Under the pieces are notes generated by a model that worked only from the letters and a program-made list of their open reading frames with translations, ran no database searches and was not told the origin of the DNA. Positions 1 to 9,142 of a stretch of DNA of 64,000 nucleotides are shown here, one piece after another. The DNA lies in assembly GCF_000802185.1 (NCBI RefSeq), contig NZ_KN676113.1, forward strand, positions 3,262,856 through 3,326,855, in the 5' to 3' direction. The stretch comes from Belnapia sp. F-4-1 (lineage in GTDB: Bacteria; Pseudomonadota; Alphaproteobacteria; Acetobacterales; Acetobacteraceae). The position numbers were made by a program, and so were the translations under genes. Within the stretch, counting starts at the first letter, position 1, and every line of letters begins with the position of its first letter.

Positions 1-1
1 G

Positions 2-955
2 CGGGTGGCGCAGGGCGAGGGGACGGTCGGCGAATTCACCGGCTTCGTCGCGGCGCTGCTGATCGCCTCGCGGCCGGTGCGCGCGCTCGGCTCGCTCAAT
101 GCCGCCCTGCAGGAGGGGCTGGCCGGCCTTTCCCGCGTCTTCGCCGTGATGGACCGGCCGCGGCTGGTGGTGGAGGCGCCGGGGGCAGGGGCGCTGCCGG
201 CCGGACGGGGGCGCGTCGAATTCCTGGATGTCGGCTTCCACTACGCGGGCACGGCCGAGCCGGCGCTGGAGGGGCTGAGCTTCAGCGCCGCGCCGGGCGA
301 GACCGTGGCGCTGGTCGGACCTTCGGGCGCGGGCAAGTCCACCGCATTGGCCCTGGTGCCGCGGCTGCATGACGCGACGAGCGGTGCCGTCCGCATCGAT
401 GGCGCCGATGTCCGGGCGGTGACGCTCGCCTCGCTGCGCGACGCCATCGCCTATGTCGGACAGGATGCGGTGATCTTCGACGACACCGCCTTCGCCAACA
501 TCGCCTGTGGTCGGCCGGGGGCGGCCCAGGCGGAGGTGGAGGCCGCCGCTCGCGCCGCCGCGGCGCATGACTTCATCGCTGCCCTCCCGGATGGCTATGC
601 GACGCCGCTCGGGCCGGGGGGCGGGCGGCTGTCGGGCGGGCAGAAGCAGCGCGTGGCCCTTGCCCGCGCCTTGCTGCGCGACCCGCGGGTGCTGCTGCTC
701 GACGAGGCGACCAGCGCCCTCGATGCGGAGAACGAGGCGCTGGTGTCCGCCGCGCTCGCCCGGCTGCGCCAGGGGCGGACGACCCTCGTCATCGCCCATC
801 GGTTGGCGACGGTGCGCGACGCCGACCGGATCGTCGTGATGGAAGGGGGGCGCGCGGTGGAGCAGGGCAGCCATGCGGCGCTGATGGCCGAGGGCGGGCT
901 GTACGCCCGGCTGGTGCATACCCAATTCGGTCCTGCGCCGGTGGAGGCGGAGTGA
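2..955 (+). CDS. ABC exporter, fused permease/ATPase (3' part, cut by window edge)
   Basis: C-terminal part of a type I ABC exporter of the MsbA/lipid-multidrug type; the 5' end lies outside the window. The first ~55 residues are the end of the transmembrane domain. The nucleotide-binding domain then shows Walker A (GPSGAGKST), Q-loop (YVGQDAVIFDD), the signature LSGGQKQR, Walker B (VLLLDEATSALD) and the H-loop histidine in IAHRL. It would act as a dimer in the inner membrane, flipping a lipid or exporting a hydrophobic molecule. The substrate cannot be read from this part. Its stop codon overlaps the start of the next gene (TGATG), so the two are probably co-transcribed. Confidence 0.93.
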   Translation, partial: RVAQGEGTVGEFTGFVAALLIASRPVRALGSLNAALQEGLAGLSRVFAVMDRPRLVVEAPGAGALPAGRGRVEFLDVGFHYAGTAEPALEGLSFSAAPGETVALVGPSGAGKSTALALVPRLHDATSGAVRIDGADVRAVTLASLRDAIAYVGQDAVIFDDTAFANIACGRPGAAQAEVEAAARAAAAHDFIAALPDGYATPLGPGGGRLSGGQKQRVALARALLRDPRVLLLDEATSALDAENEALVSAALARLRQGRTTLVIAHRLATVRDADRIVVMEGGRAVEQGSHAALMAEGGLYARLVHTQFGPAPVEAE

Positions 956-1269
956 TGGCATGGACCTGGCTCGTCATCGCCGGGGGGCTCGAGATCGTCT
1001 GGGCAGTGCTGCTGAAATATACCGAGGGCTTCACGAGGCTCCTGCCGAGCCTCGCCACCGTCGCCTGCCTGGGCGTCAGCTTCTACTGCATGTCCCGTGC
1101 GCTGCAGGTGCTGCCGATGGGGACGGTCTATGCCGTCTGGGTGGGCATCGGCGCGGCGGGCACCGCGCTCTGGGGCATGGCGATGGAGGGGGAGACGGCG
1201 AGCGCCGCCCGCATCCTCTGCCTTGCGCTCATCCTCGCCGGAGTCGCCGGGCTGAAGGCGACGAGTTGA
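955..1269 (+). CDS. gdx: SMR family transporter, Gdx/SugE type
   Basis: 104-residue four-helix small multidrug resistance protein. The N-terminus (MAWTWLVIAGGLE) carries the essential membrane glutamate at residue 13, followed by WAVLLKYTEGF and the later TVYAVWVGIG, which match the SugE/Gdx branch rather than EmrE. Established knowledge: Gdx proteins exchange guanidinium for protons as antiparallel homodimers. The specificity here is inferred from motif similarity. ATG at 955 is preferred over GTG at 952. It overlaps the exporter stop, suggesting translational coupling. I did not find a guanidine riboswitch, but the region before the exporter lies outside the window. Confidence 0.88.
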   Translation: MAWTWLVIAGGLEIVWAVLLKYTEGFTRLLPSLATVACLGVSFYCMSRALQVLPMGTVYAVWVGIGAAGTALWGMAMEGETASAARILCLALILAGVAGLKATS

Positions 1270-1284
1270 GCGGCGCCGCGTTGC

Positions 1285-1416
1285 TCAATGCAGGGCCCTC
1301 CAGATGGCGACCAGCGCCGAGGTGGCGAGGATTGCCTTGTAGAGGAACTCTGCGAATGGCTGCAGCCGCTGGGAAAGCGGACGCCGGGTGGGGTCGGGGT
1401 GCTGCGAATCGGCCAT
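1285..1416 (-). CDS. possible 43-aa single-span membrane protein
   Basis: Short reading frame on the minus strand, divergent from sdhC and convergent with the SMR gene. It encodes a hydrophilic start (MADSQHPDPTRRPLSQRLQ) and one hydrophobic segment (AILATSALVAIW), ending ALH. Third codon positions are strongly G/C, as in real genes here. No convincing Shine-Dalgarno sequence precedes the ATG, and I do not recognise a family, so this is a coding-style prediction only. Confidence 0.4.
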   Translation of the reverse strand: MADSQHPDPTRRPLSQRLQPFAEFLYKAILATSALVAIWRALH

Positions 1417-1477
1417 GGAAAAAGGATAACATTCCTATACCATGGGCAGGCATGCATTCCGCACCCGTCTCGTGGAA

Positions 1478-1505
1478 TTGACGCTATGCCGCAGAGCACA
1501 ATAAT
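1478..1505 (+). promoter_or_regulatory. sigma70-like promoter of sdhCDAB
   Basis: TTGACG at 1478-1483 (5/6 match to the -35 consensus) and AATAAT at 1500-1505 (5/6 match to -10) are separated by 16 bases. They lie in a locally AT-richer stretch about 95 bases before the sdhC start. No other promoter-like pair of this quality was seen before the operon. The transcription start is inferred to be near 1512. Confidence 0.6.
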
Positions 1506-1599
1506 ACCCGTAATCGACCTGCGGCGCGGCCCGAGCGTCGCAGGCACCCCCGGAGTGGATGACCCGATGCCCATCATGCAGGACTCGCGCGAGGCGACC

Positions 1600-2013
1600 A
1601 TGGCTGGCCGCCGATCGGATGGCTCGCCCGTGAAACGTCCGCTGTCGCCGCACCTGCAGGTCTATGACATGTGGCAGCTGACCAGCGCCCTGTCGATCGC
1701 CGGTCGCATCACCGGCGCGGCCTGGACGGTTGGCCTGGTGCTGATGGTCTGGTGGCTGCTGGCCGCAGCCTCCGGCCCCTCCGCCTTCGCCACGGTGCAG
1801 TGGTTCATGTCCTCGTGGCTCGGCCTGCTCGGCCTCTTCGGCCTCACGGCGGCCGCCTGGTACCACACGCTGAACGGCGTCCGGCACCTCGCCTGGGATG
1901 CGGGCTACGGCTACCAGATCCAGGACACCTACCGGACCGGCCGCTGGGTGCTGATCGGCACCGCCGTCGCCACCGTGCTGACCTGGCTCATCGCCATCAT
2001 CGCCTGGGCCTGA
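1600..2013 (+). CDS. sdhC: succinate dehydrogenase cytochrome b556 subunit
   Basis: 137-residue membrane anchor of succinate:quinone oxidoreductase (complex II), binding heme b and quinone with SdhD. KRPLSPHLQVY is the usual SdhC entry. Three membrane helices follow (about residues 37-58, 67-85 and 112-136), and the heme/quinone signature WYHTLNGVRHLAWD lies in the second. ATG at 1600 has GAGG five bases upstream and gives the family length. Upstream in-frame ATG/GTG codons at 1567 and 1555 would add an unusual tail. First gene of sdhCDAB. Confidence 0.95.
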   Translation: MAGRRSDGSPVKRPLSPHLQVYDMWQLTSALSIAGRITGAAWTVGLVLMVWWLLAAASGPSAFATVQWFMSSWLGLLGLFGLTAAAWYHTLNGVRHLAWDAGYGYQIQDTYRTGRWVLIGTAVATVLTWLIAIIAWA

Positions 2014-2026
2014 GGAGCGCATTCCC

Positions 2027-2425
2027 ATGTCGAACGACTATGCCGACAACACCACCATGCGCTCCCCGCTCGGTCGGGTGCGCGGGCTCGGCTCCGCCAA
2101 GGGCGGGACACATCACTGGTGGATGCAGCGGGTCAGCTCGGCGGCCCTTTTGCCGTTGACGATCTGGTTCGCCCTGTCGGCCGCCTCGCTGGCCGGCGCG
2201 TCCTACGAAACCACGGTCGCCTGGATCGCCCGACCCTGGAATGCCGTGCTGCTGCTCGTCACCATCGGGATCAGCTTCCAGCACGCCGCCTCCGGCGTGC
2301 AGGTGATCATCGAGGACTATGCCAATCAGGAATGGCTGAAGATGGGTGGTATTCTGGCGGTAAAGGCCATCTGTGTACTGCTGGCCCTGGCTTCGGCGCT
2401 CGCGGTCCTCCGGATCGCGGTCTGA
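2027..2425 (+). CDS. sdhD: succinate dehydrogenase hydrophobic membrane anchor
   Basis: 132-residue second membrane anchor of complex [19 protein letters not shown] is the conserved entry into helix 1, and [15 protein letters not shown] carries the heme-ligand-region histidine and the loop that faces SdhB. Three hydrophobic helices are visible. GAGG precedes the ATG, and the gene starts 13 bases after sdhC. Together with SdhC it holds SdhAB on the cytoplasmic face and passes electrons to ubiquinone. Confidence 0.95.
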   Translation: MSNDYADNTTMRSPLGRVRGLGSAKGGTHHWWMQRVSSAALLPLTIWFALSAASLAGASYETTVAWIARPWNAVLLLVTIGISFQHAASGVQVIIEDYANQEWLKMGGILAVKAICVLLALASALAVLRIAV

Positions 2426-2457
2426 GGCGGGCCCACCGAGATGAATGGATCGATGCG

Positions 2458-4269
2458 ATGAACGCCATCACGATGCCTTCCCGCGGCGCCTACCGGGTCG
2501 TTGACCACACCTATGACGTGGTGGTGGTCGGGGCCGGCGGGGCCGGGCTGCGCGCCACCTTCGGCATGGGCGCGGCGGGGCTGAAGACCGCCTGCATCAC
2601 CAAGGTCTTCCCGACCCGCTCGCACACCGTCGCCGCACAGGGCGGCGTCGGCGCCGCGCTCGGCAACATGGGCGAGGACGACTGGCGCTGGCACATGTAC
2701 GACACCGTGAAGGGGTCGGACTGGCTCGGCGACCAGGATGCCATCGAATACATGTGCCGCGAGGCGATCCCCGCCATCATCGAGCTGGAGCATTACGGCG
2801 TGCCGTTCTCCCGCACCGAGGACGGCAAGATCTACCAGCGGCCCTTCGGCGGCCACATGCAGAACTACGGCAAGACGCCCGCGATGCGTGCCTGCGCCGC
2901 CGCTGACCGGACGGGCCACGCGATCCTGCATACGCTTTACCAGCAGTCGCTGAAGCACAACTGCGAGTTCTTCGTCGAGTACATCGCTCTCGACCTCATC
3001 ATGGACGATGAGGGCGCCTGCCGCGGCGTCACCGCTTGGTGCCTCGAGGATGGCTCGATCCATCGCTTCCGTGCCCAGACCACGGTGCTGGCGACAGGCG
3101 GCTATGGCCGGGCCTATTTCTCCTGCACCTCCGCCCATACCTGCACGGGCGATGGCGGCGGCATGGTGCTGCGGGCCGGCCTGCCGCTGCAGGACCAGGA
3201 ATTCGTCCAGTTCCACCCGACCGGCATCTATGGCTCCGGCTGCCTCGTCACCGAGGGCGCGCGGGGCGAGGGTGGCTACCTGACCAACTCCGAGGGCGAG
3301 CGCTTCATGGAGCGCTATGCGCCGACGGCGAAGGACCTCGCCTCGCGCGACGTCGTCTCCCGCGCCATGTCGATGGAGATCCGCGAGGGCCGCGGCGTCG
3401 GGCCGCAGAAGGACCACATCCACCTGCATCTCGAGCATCTCGGTGCCGACCTGCTGCATGAGCGGCTGCCCGGCATCTCCGAGACGGCGAAGATCTTCGC
3501 CGGCGTGGATGTGACGAAGGAGCCGATCCCGATGCTGCCCACCGTCCATTACAACATGGGCGGCATCCCGACGAACATCCACACCGAGGTGCTGCACCCG
3601 ACGGCGCAGGACCAGGACCGCACCGTCCCCGGCCTGATGGCGGTGGGCGAGGCGGCCTGCGTCTCCGTCCATGGCGCCAACCGGCTCGGCACCAACTCGC
3701 TGCTCGACCTCGTCGTATTCGGCCGCGCCGCGGCGCACCGGGCAGCGGAGACGATCAAGCCGGGTGCCTCCCAGCCGGCGCTGCCGTCACGCGCCGGCGA
3801 GAAGGCGCTCGACCGCTTCGACCGTGTCCGCAACGCGAAGGGCAATACCGCCGTCGCCGAGCTGCGCGGCAACATGCAGAAGACGATGCAGACCCATGCG
3901 GCCGTCTTCCGCACCTCGGAGCTGCTGTCCGAGGGCGTCGAGAAGATGAAGAAGGTGCAGGCCGCCTACGCGGATATCCGCGTCGCGGACCGCAGCCTGA
4001 TCTGGAACAGCGACCTGGTCGAGGCGCTGGAGCTCGACAACCTGATCGGTAATGCCGTCACCACCGTCGTCAGCGCCGATGCCCGCAAGGAGAGCCGCGG
4101 CGCCCATGCGCAGGAGGACTATCCCGAGCGCGACGACGCCAACTGGATGAAACACACCCTGGCCTGGGTCGGCGAGAATGGCGAGGTCAAGCTCGACTAC
4201 CGCGACGTGAAGATGCGGACCCTGACGAACGAGGTCCAGGTCTTCCCCCCCAAGGCGCGCGTGTACTAA
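2458..4269 (+). CDS. sdhA: succinate dehydrogenase flavoprotein subunit
   Basis: 603-residue catalytic subunit oxidising succinate to fumarate. The FAD-binding start [14 protein letters not shown] lies near residue 22, and the covalent FAD histidine is in [10 protein letters not shown]. The substrate site [21 protein letters not shown] contains the catalytic arginine region, and [18 protein letters not shown] is the C-terminal FAD contact. The open frame extends far upstream into sdhD. ATG at 2458 (GGA eight bases before) fits the family N-terminus, and ATG at 2473 is the only close alternative. Confidence 0.96.
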   Translation: MNAITMPSRGAYRVVDHTYDVVVVGAGGAGLRATFGMGAAGLKTACITKVFPTRSHTVAAQGGVGAALGNMGEDDWRWHMYDTVKGSDWLGDQDAIEYMCREAIPAIIELEHYGVPFSRTEDGKIYQRPFGGHMQNYGKTPAMRACAAADRTGHAILHTLYQQSLKHNCEFFVEYIALDLIMDDEGACRGVTAWCLEDGSIHRFRAQTTVLATGGYGRAYFSCTSAHTCTGDGGGMVLRAGLPLQDQEFVQFHPTGIYGSGCLVTEGARGEGGYLTNSEGERFMERYAPTAKDLASRDVVSRAMSMEIREGRGVGPQKDHIHLHLEHLGADLLHERLPGISETAKIFAGVDVTKEPIPMLPTVHYNMGGIPTNIHTEVLHPTAQDQDRTVPGLMAVGEAACVSVHGANRLGTNSLLDLVVFGRAAAHRAAETIKPGASQPALPSRAGEKALDRFDRVRNAKGNTAVAELRGNMQKTMQTHAAVFRTSELLSEGVEKMKKVQAAYADIRVADRSLIWNSDLVEALELDNLIGNAVTTVVSADARKESRGAHAQEDYPERDDANWMKHTLAWVGENGEVKLDYRDVKMRTLTNEVQVFPPKARVY

Positions 4270-4284
4270 AGGACCGCACCCCCG

Positions 4285-5070
4285 ATGGCTACTTTCACGC
4301 TGCCGAAGAACTCGACGATCCAGCCCGGCAAGACCCACAAGGTCGAGGCCGGGGCGAAGAACGTCAAGGCCTTCAAGATCTACCGCTGGGACCCGGATAG
4401 CGGTGAGAACCCGCGCACCGACACCTATGAGATCGATCTCGAGAAGTGCGGGCCGATGGTCCTCGACGCGCTGATCAAGATCAAGAACGAGGTCGACACC
4501 ACGCTGACCTTCCGGCGCTCCTGCCGCGAGGGCATCTGCGGCTCCTGCTCGATGAACATCGACGGGCTGAACACGTTGGCCTGCCTCAAGCCGATCGACG
4601 ACAATGTCTCGGGCGAGGTGAAGATCTACCCGCTGCCGCATTTGCCGGTGGTGAAGGATCTGGTGCCCGACTTGTCGCAGCTCTACGCCCAGCTTCGCAG
4701 CGTCGAGCCCTGGCTGAAGTCCGAGACGCCGCCGCCGCCGGATGGCGAGCGCCTGCAGAGCAAGGACGAGCGGGCGAAGCTCGATGGGCTGTGGGAGTGC
4801 ATCCTCTGCTTCTGCTGCTCGACCGCCTGCCCCTCCTACTGGTGGAATGGCGACCGGTATCTTGGCCCGGCGGTGCTGCTGCAGGCCTATCGCTGGATCG
4901 CCGACAGCCGTGACGAGGCGACGGGCGAGCGGCTGGACAATCTGCAGGACCCGTTCCGGCTCTATCGCTGCCACACCATCATGAACTGCGCCCGGACCTG
5001 CCCGAAGGGGCTGAACCCGGCGGCCGCCATCGGCAAGATCAAGCAGATGATGGTCGAGCGCGAGACCTGA
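4285..5070 (+). CDS. sdhB: succinate dehydrogenase iron-sulfur subunit
   Basis: 261-residue electron-transfer subunit between SdhA and the anchors. The plant-type [2Fe-2S] ligands are in [13 protein letters not shown] plus a later Cys (LNTLACLKP). The [4Fe-4S] and [3Fe-4S] ligands are in [13 protein letters not shown] and [17 protein letters not shown]. Length and motif order are canonical. The gene begins 15 bases after sdhA and ends the operon just before a strong hairpin. Confidence 0.97.
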   Translation: MATFTLPKNSTIQPGKTHKVEAGAKNVKAFKIYRWDPDSGENPRTDTYEIDLEKCGPMVLDALIKIKNEVDTTLTFRRSCREGICGSCSMNIDGLNTLACLKPIDDNVSGEVKIYPLPHLPVVKDLVPDLSQLYAQLRSVEPWLKSETPPPPDGERLQSKDERAKLDGLWECILCFCCSTACPSYWWNGDRYLGPAVLLQAYRWIADSRDEATGERLDNLQDPFRLYRCHTIMNCARTCPKGLNPAAAIGKIKQMMVERET

Positions 5071-5075
5071 TGTAG

Positions 5076-5099
5076 GCTCCCGGGCAAAAGCCCGGGAGC
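5076..5099 (+). terminator. hairpin after sdhB that also covers the next gene's SD
   Basis: Perfect 10-bp stem GCTCCCGGGC (5076-5085) / GCCCGGGAGC (5090-5099) with an AAAA loop and no T-run. It lies right after the sdhB stop. Its 3' arm contains GGAG at 5095-5098, the only Shine-Dalgarno sequence for the gene at 5105, so it may limit both readthrough and translation of that gene. Confidence 0.6.
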
Positions 5100-5104
5100 G
5101 TCCT

Positions 5105-6667
5105 ATGCGAAGCCTGCTTGCGCTGGTGGCCTGCGCCCTCTGGGCGCAGGGCGCCGCTGCCCAGAGCCTGACCATCGGCTATGCCGCCGTGGTCACCACC
5201 ATCGACCCGCATTATCACAATCTGGGCCCGAACAACGCGCTCGGGATGCAGGTCTTCGACCGCCTGGTGGACCGGGACGGACAGGCCCGGCCCTATGCAT
5301 CGCTGGCCGAGGATTACCGGGCGATCAGCGACACGCTCTGGGAATTCCGGCTGCGTCGTGGCGTGACCTGGCATGACGGCCGGCCCTTCACCGCCGACGA
5401 TGTCGTCTTCACCTTCGCCCGCGCGCCCGACGTGCCGAACAGTCCAGGTGGCTTCGGCGGCTTTCTGCGCGCCATCGCCCGGACCGAGGTAGTCGATGCG
5501 CATACCATCCGAATCCATACCCGCCAGCCGCACCCGCTGCTGCCGCTCGACCTCGCCTCGGTCAGCATCATCGCGCGTCACGCGGCCGAGGGTGCCCAGA
5601 CCGAGGACTACAACACCGGCCGCGCCGCCATCGGCACCGGGCCCTACCGCCTGGCCTCCTACCGCTCCGGCGACCGGGTGGAGCTGGTGCGGAACGAGGC
5701 CTATTGGGGCGAGCGGGAGCCCTGGGCGCGGGTCGCAATTCGCTTCCTGCTCAATGACGGGGCGCGGACTGCGGCGCTGCTTTCGGGCGACGTGGACCTG
5801 ATCGAGCAGATCCCGACCAGCGACCTGGCCCGGCTGAGGCGCGACCCGAAGCTCGTGGTGACGGAAAGCCCCAGCACCCGCACCGTCTTCCTTTCGCCGG
5901 ACTATTCCCGCACCGGCCCGACGCCGCTGCTGACCGACAATGCGGGCCAGCCCCTGCCGGCCAACCCATTCCACGATGCTCGCATCCGTCGCGCCCTCTC
6001 CATGGCGATCAACCGGGAGGCCCTGGTGGAGCGCGTGATGGAGGGTGCGGCCGAGGCCACCGCCCAATGGCTGCCGCGTGGCGCCTTCGGCTTCAACCCC
6101 GACATGCAGCCGCGCGCCTTCGACCCGGAGGGAGCCCGCCGCCTGCTGGCCGAGGCCGGCTTCCCCGAGGGTTTCCGCCTGGTGCTGGCGACGCCCAACG
6201 ACCGCTGGCCGAATGACAGCCGCCTCGCGCAGGCCGTGGCGCAGATGTGGACGCGGATCGGCGTGCGGACCCAGGTGGATGCCATGCCTTTTGCTGCCTT
6301 CGTGCCGCGCCGATCCCGCCAGGAGCATGCGATGCAGCTCGGCGCCTGGGGCAGCTCGACCGGGGAGGGATCGAACTACCTGCTGGCCATCGTCTCGACC
6401 TATGACCGGCAGAAACTCACAGGTCCTTCGAACATGACCCGCCACTCCGACCCGCGCTTCGACGCGCTGCTGGCCCGCGGTGCCGCGACGATGGATGATG
6501 CCGCACGGGAGGCAATCTGGCGGGAGGCGGTGGCGCTCTATGCCGAGGGGGAGCCGATGATCCAGCTCGTGCAGTACATCAACACCTGGGCCCATCGCCG
6601 CGGGCTGCGGCACGAGCCGCGCATGGATGAACGGACCATCGCCATGGGCGTCCGCCCTGCCCCCTAG
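5105..6667 (+). CDS. ABC transporter substrate-binding protein, peptide/SBP_bac_5 family
   Basis: 520-residue periplasmic binding protein. The signal peptide is MRSLLALVACALWAQGAAAQ with a probable cut after AAA. The mature part has the family 5 pattern: LAEDYRAISDTLWEFRLRRGVTWHDG near residue 75 and RRALSMAINREALVERVMEG in the middle. No permease or ATPase gene is adjacent, so it is an orphan receptor here. Specificity (peptides, opines, sugars or glutathione) cannot be read. It ends in a CTAG shared with the convergent gene at 6664. Confidence 0.9.
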   Translation: MRSLLALVACALWAQGAAAQSLTIGYAAVVTTIDPHYHNLGPNNALGMQVFDRLVDRDGQARPYASLAEDYRAISDTLWEFRLRRGVTWHDGRPFTADDVVFTFARAPDVPNSPGGFGGFLRAIARTEVVDAHTIRIHTRQPHPLLPLDLASVSIIARHAAEGAQTEDYNTGRAAIGTGPYRLASYRSGDRVELVRNEAYWGEREPWARVAIRFLLNDGARTAALLSGDVDLIEQIPTSDLARLRRDPKLVVTESPSTRTVFLSPDYSRTGPTPLLTDNAGQPLPANPFHDARIRRALSMAINREALVERVMEGAAEATAQWLPRGAFGFNPDMQPRAFDPEGARRLLAEAGFPEGFRLVLATPNDRWPNDSRLAQAVAQMWTRIGVRTQVDAMPFAAFVPRRSRQEHAMQLGAWGSSTGEGSNYLLAIVSTYDRQKLTGPSNMTRHSDPRFDALLARGAATMDDAAREAIWREAVALYAEGEPMIQLVQYINTWAHRRGLRHEPRMDERTIAMGVRPAP

Positions 6668-7002
6668 GGCATGCCCGGGTTCGCGGCGCGGCATTGCGCC
6701 GCGAAGCCTTCCGAGATGAACTCTGGCTGCTTGTAGAATCCCTTCAGCCAGCTCGCCAGCATGCAGAGCTCCTCCAGCCGGAGGATCTCGTCCAGCGTCC
6801 CTTCGGGGAAGCGGATGTCGAAGCTCCGGCCGATGATGCCGACCACCTCCTCCACCTGCTCGATGCCGAGGCCAAGCTCCGTCTCGAGCTGCGCATGCCG
6901 CGTCAGCCGCGCTTCCTCGATGCCGTAATCGTCGCGGATGACCTTCACGATCCAACGGAACATGGTCATCCAGTTCTTCACCTCGGCGATCGATCTGGAC
7001 AT
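6664..7002 (-). CDS. acyl-carrier-like protein lacking the phosphopantetheine serine (DUF1493-like)
   Basis: 112-residue acidic helical protein with the acyl-carrier fold pattern: RDDYGIEEARLTRHAQLETELGL, then a helix, then FDIRFPEGTLDEI. Where carrier proteins have Asp-Ser-Leu, this has Gly-Ile-Glu (residues 46-48), so no phosphopantetheine can attach at the usual place. It resembles DUF1493 and other ACP-like proteins of unknown role. ATG at 7002 is chosen over an upstream TTG. Its stop overlaps that of the receptor gene on the other strand. Confidence 0.65.
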   Translation of the reverse strand: MSRSIAEVKNWMTMFRWIVKVIRDDYGIEEARLTRHAQLETELGLGIEQVEEVVGIIGRSFDIRFPEGTLDEILRLEELCMLASWLKGFYKQPEFISEGFAAQCRAANPGMP

Positions 7003-7061
7003 GCGGCTGCCGTCATCCAAGCGGAAGGCGGCAGCCTAGCTGGCCAACAGCGAAGAAATCC

Positions 7062-7622
7062 CTACCGGACCGGCGCCGCCAGGTTGTTCGGGTCGAGGCC
7101 GAGGGCGGCGGCCGTCGCCGGGTTCACCTGGCCGGTCGCCTGCAGGCCACGGCCCTGCTGGAAGCGCTCGATGGCCGACTGCGTACCGGCACCCCAGGCG
7201 CCGTCGATCGGGCCGCGGTAGAAATTCATCGCCCGGAGCCGGCTCTGGATGTTGCGCACCGCCGCCGGGCTCAGCGGGTCGGTCGCCATGGCGGCCGGCG
7301 TGCCGGGGGCGGGGCCGGCGGTCGGGCCGGCGGCCAGCAGCTCCGAAGGGCCAAGGCCGAGCGTCGCCGCCGTTGCCTGGTTCAGCTGACCGGAGACCTG
7401 CAACCCGCGGCCCTGCTGGAAACGCTCCAGCGCCGCCTGGCTGTCCGGACCCCAGACGCCATCTGGCCGGCCGCTATAGAGCCCGGCCTGGCGCAGCCGC
7501 TCCTGCACCTGCGCCACCGCCGCCGGCGCGAGCGGCTGGCTATACATCAGCGATGGCGCTTGCTGTGCCGCCGCGCTTCCCGCCAGGACAAGCCCTGCCA
7601 GGATGAGTCCGTGATACCGCAT
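7062..7622 (-). CDS. exported protein with two peptidoglycan-binding domains
   Basis: 186 residues. A signal peptide (MRYHGLILAGLVLAGSAAAQ) is followed by two PG_binding_1 units, about residues 30-80 and 115-170. Both contain FQQGRGLQ, and the ends ATAATLGLGPSEL and ATAAALGLDPNNL show a recent internal duplication. A Pro/Ala/Gly linker joins them. There is no catalytic domain, so it probably anchors to or senses the cell wall. GGAG lies nine bases before the ATG. Confidence 0.88.
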   Translation of the reverse strand: MRYHGLILAGLVLAGSAAAQQAPSLMYSQPLAPAAVAQVQERLRQAGLYSGRPDGVWGPDSQAALERFQQGRGLQVSGQLNQATAATLGLGPSELLAAGPTAGPAPGTPAAMATDPLSPAAVRNIQSRLRAMNFYRGPIDGAWGAGTQSAIERFQQGRGLQATGQVNPATAAALGLDPNNLAAPVR

Positions 7623-7672
7623 CGTTCCTGCTCCCGTTTGACAGAAGCGGAACACCCGAAACGGTCGGCGGT

Positions 7673-9064
7673 TCAGGCCAGGACCGGATCGATTGCGCCC
7701 AGCATCCATCGGGCGAAGCCGGTGATGCGGGCATCCTGGTGCATCTGTCCCATCAGTTGCACCCCGACCGGCATGCCTGCGACGGCCAGCAACGGCATGG
7801 TGACGGCCGGGGCGAAAAGCATGGAGGAGGGGGCGTTGAAGACGAAGTCGCCGGTCGGGCGTGGGGCCAGCGGCTCGCCCGGCCGGTCGCCGGACCAGAG
7901 CGGCGCCGGGCCCGGGCAGGCGAGGGCGATGACCGCATCGGCAAGGGGCGCGATGCGGGCGAAGCGCGCCTGCGCCTCCTCCCGCCGGGCCAGGGCGGCC
8001 TCGTAATCCGACGGGGACATCGCCTCGGCACGGGCGAGGATGGCCTTGGCGCGCGGGCTCAGCGCCTCCGGGTCCTGGTCGAGCAGATTGCGCTGCGTCC
8101 AGCGGTTTTCCCAGCCGGTGATGGCGCCGCTGATCGCCCGTCCCTCGGCGATGCCGCCCTCGAAGGCCTCGATCAGCGGATGGTCTGCACGGCGGAGCAG
8201 GGTGATGCCGGCGCTGCGCAGCTGCTCCAGCAGCGTCTCGAAGGCGGCGCGGCTGGCGGCGTCGAGCCCGGCCCAGCCCTCGGTCTCCATGACGATCAGC
8301 CGCTCGGGCCGGATGGCGGCCGGCAGGGTCATCGGCCCCGTCAGGCCGGGCGAGCCGCGGTCGCCGCCGCAGCGGGCCGCGATCTCGATCGCCACCTGCC
8401 ACATATCCTCGATGCAGCCGGCATGCGGGCCATGGGTGCTCTGGCTCGTCGCCTGGCGTTCGCCGCGGTTGATGCCGCCCTGGGTCGGCTTCAGCGCGAC
8501 ATTGCCGCAATAGGCCGCGGGGCGGATGATGGAGCCGCCGACCTGGGTGCCGATGGCCGCCGGCACCATCCGCGCCGCGACGGCCGCCGCCGAGCCGGAG
8601 GAGGAGCCGCCCGGCGTCCGCGCCGGGTCGAAGGGGTTGGTGGTCGGCCCGGGATGGGAACCGCCGAGCTCGGTCGTCACCGTCTTGCCGAGCACCACCG
8701 CGCCGGCCTGGCGCAACGCCCAAACCGCGGCATTGTCGCGCTTCGGGAAATTGCCCCGGGTGCCAGCGCAGCCCATCTCGGTCGGCATGTCGCGCGTCTC
8801 GAGCAGATCCTTGATGCCGATGGGCATCCCGTCGATGGGCGAGAGCGGCCGCCCCTCGCGCCAGCGGGCGGTACTGGCATCAGCCGCGGCCCGGGCGCCT
8901 GCCTCGTTCAGCGCCGCCCAAGCGTGCACCACCGGCTCCCGCGCCGCGATGGTCTCGAGGCAGCGTTCCAGATAGGCGCGCGGCGAGTCAGGACCCGCGG
9001 CGAAGCGCGCGGTCGAATCGTACCAACGCAGCGGTTGGAATTCCCGAGGTGAATACTGGCCCAT
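7673..9064 (-). CDS. amidase signature family hydrolase
   Basis: 463-residue amidase. The Ser-cisSer-Lys triad is visible: Lys in GIKDLLETRDMPTEMG, cis-Ser in GGSSSGSAAAV and nucleophile Ser in GTQVGGSIIRPA. It hydrolyses a carboxylic amide, and the natural substrate is unknown. No signal peptide is present. The ATG at 9064 gives a normal N-terminus with GGGAG upstream. The C-terminal part (MLFAPAVTMPLLAVAGMPVGVQLMGQ) is typical of GatA-like and aryl-acylamidase relatives. It stands beside an alpha/beta hydrolase and an acetamidase, a neighbourhood for small amide or ester scavenging. Confidence 0.9.
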   Translation of the reverse strand: MGQYSPREFQPLRWYDSTARFAAGPDSPRAYLERCLETIAAREPVVHAWAALNEAGARAAADASTARWREGRPLSPIDGMPIGIKDLLETRDMPTEMGCAGTRGNFPKRDNAAVWALRQAGAVVLGKTVTTELGGSHPGPTTNPFDPARTPGGSSSGSAAAVAARMVPAAIGTQVGGSIIRPAAYCGNVALKPTQGGINRGERQATSQSTHGPHAGCIEDMWQVAIEIAARCGGDRGSPGLTGPMTLPAAIRPERLIVMETEGWAGLDAASRAAFETLLEQLRSAGITLLRRADHPLIEAFEGGIAEGRAISGAITGWENRWTQRNLLDQDPEALSPRAKAILARAEAMSPSDYEAALARREEAQARFARIAPLADAVIALACPGPAPLWSGDRPGEPLAPRPTGDFVFNAPSSMLFAPAVTMPLLAVAGMPVGVQLMGQMHQDARITGFARWMLGAIDPVLA

Positions 9065-9142
9065 CCCGCAGTCTCCCTGTTGTAAGTACCCATCCCGGAG
9101 CGGCGGGCCGGGAAGGCGACGAGTGCGATCATGGCACGGCAG

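Noticed and set aside
2326-3738. 470-codon open frame opposite sdhA
   Set aside because: Mirror of a highly biased GC-rich gene. No recognisable protein pattern, and sdhA is certain.
5039-6955. 638-codon open frame opposite the peptide-type receptor
   Set aside because: Same cause. It spans sdhB's end, a hairpin and two genes, and it has no ribosome site.
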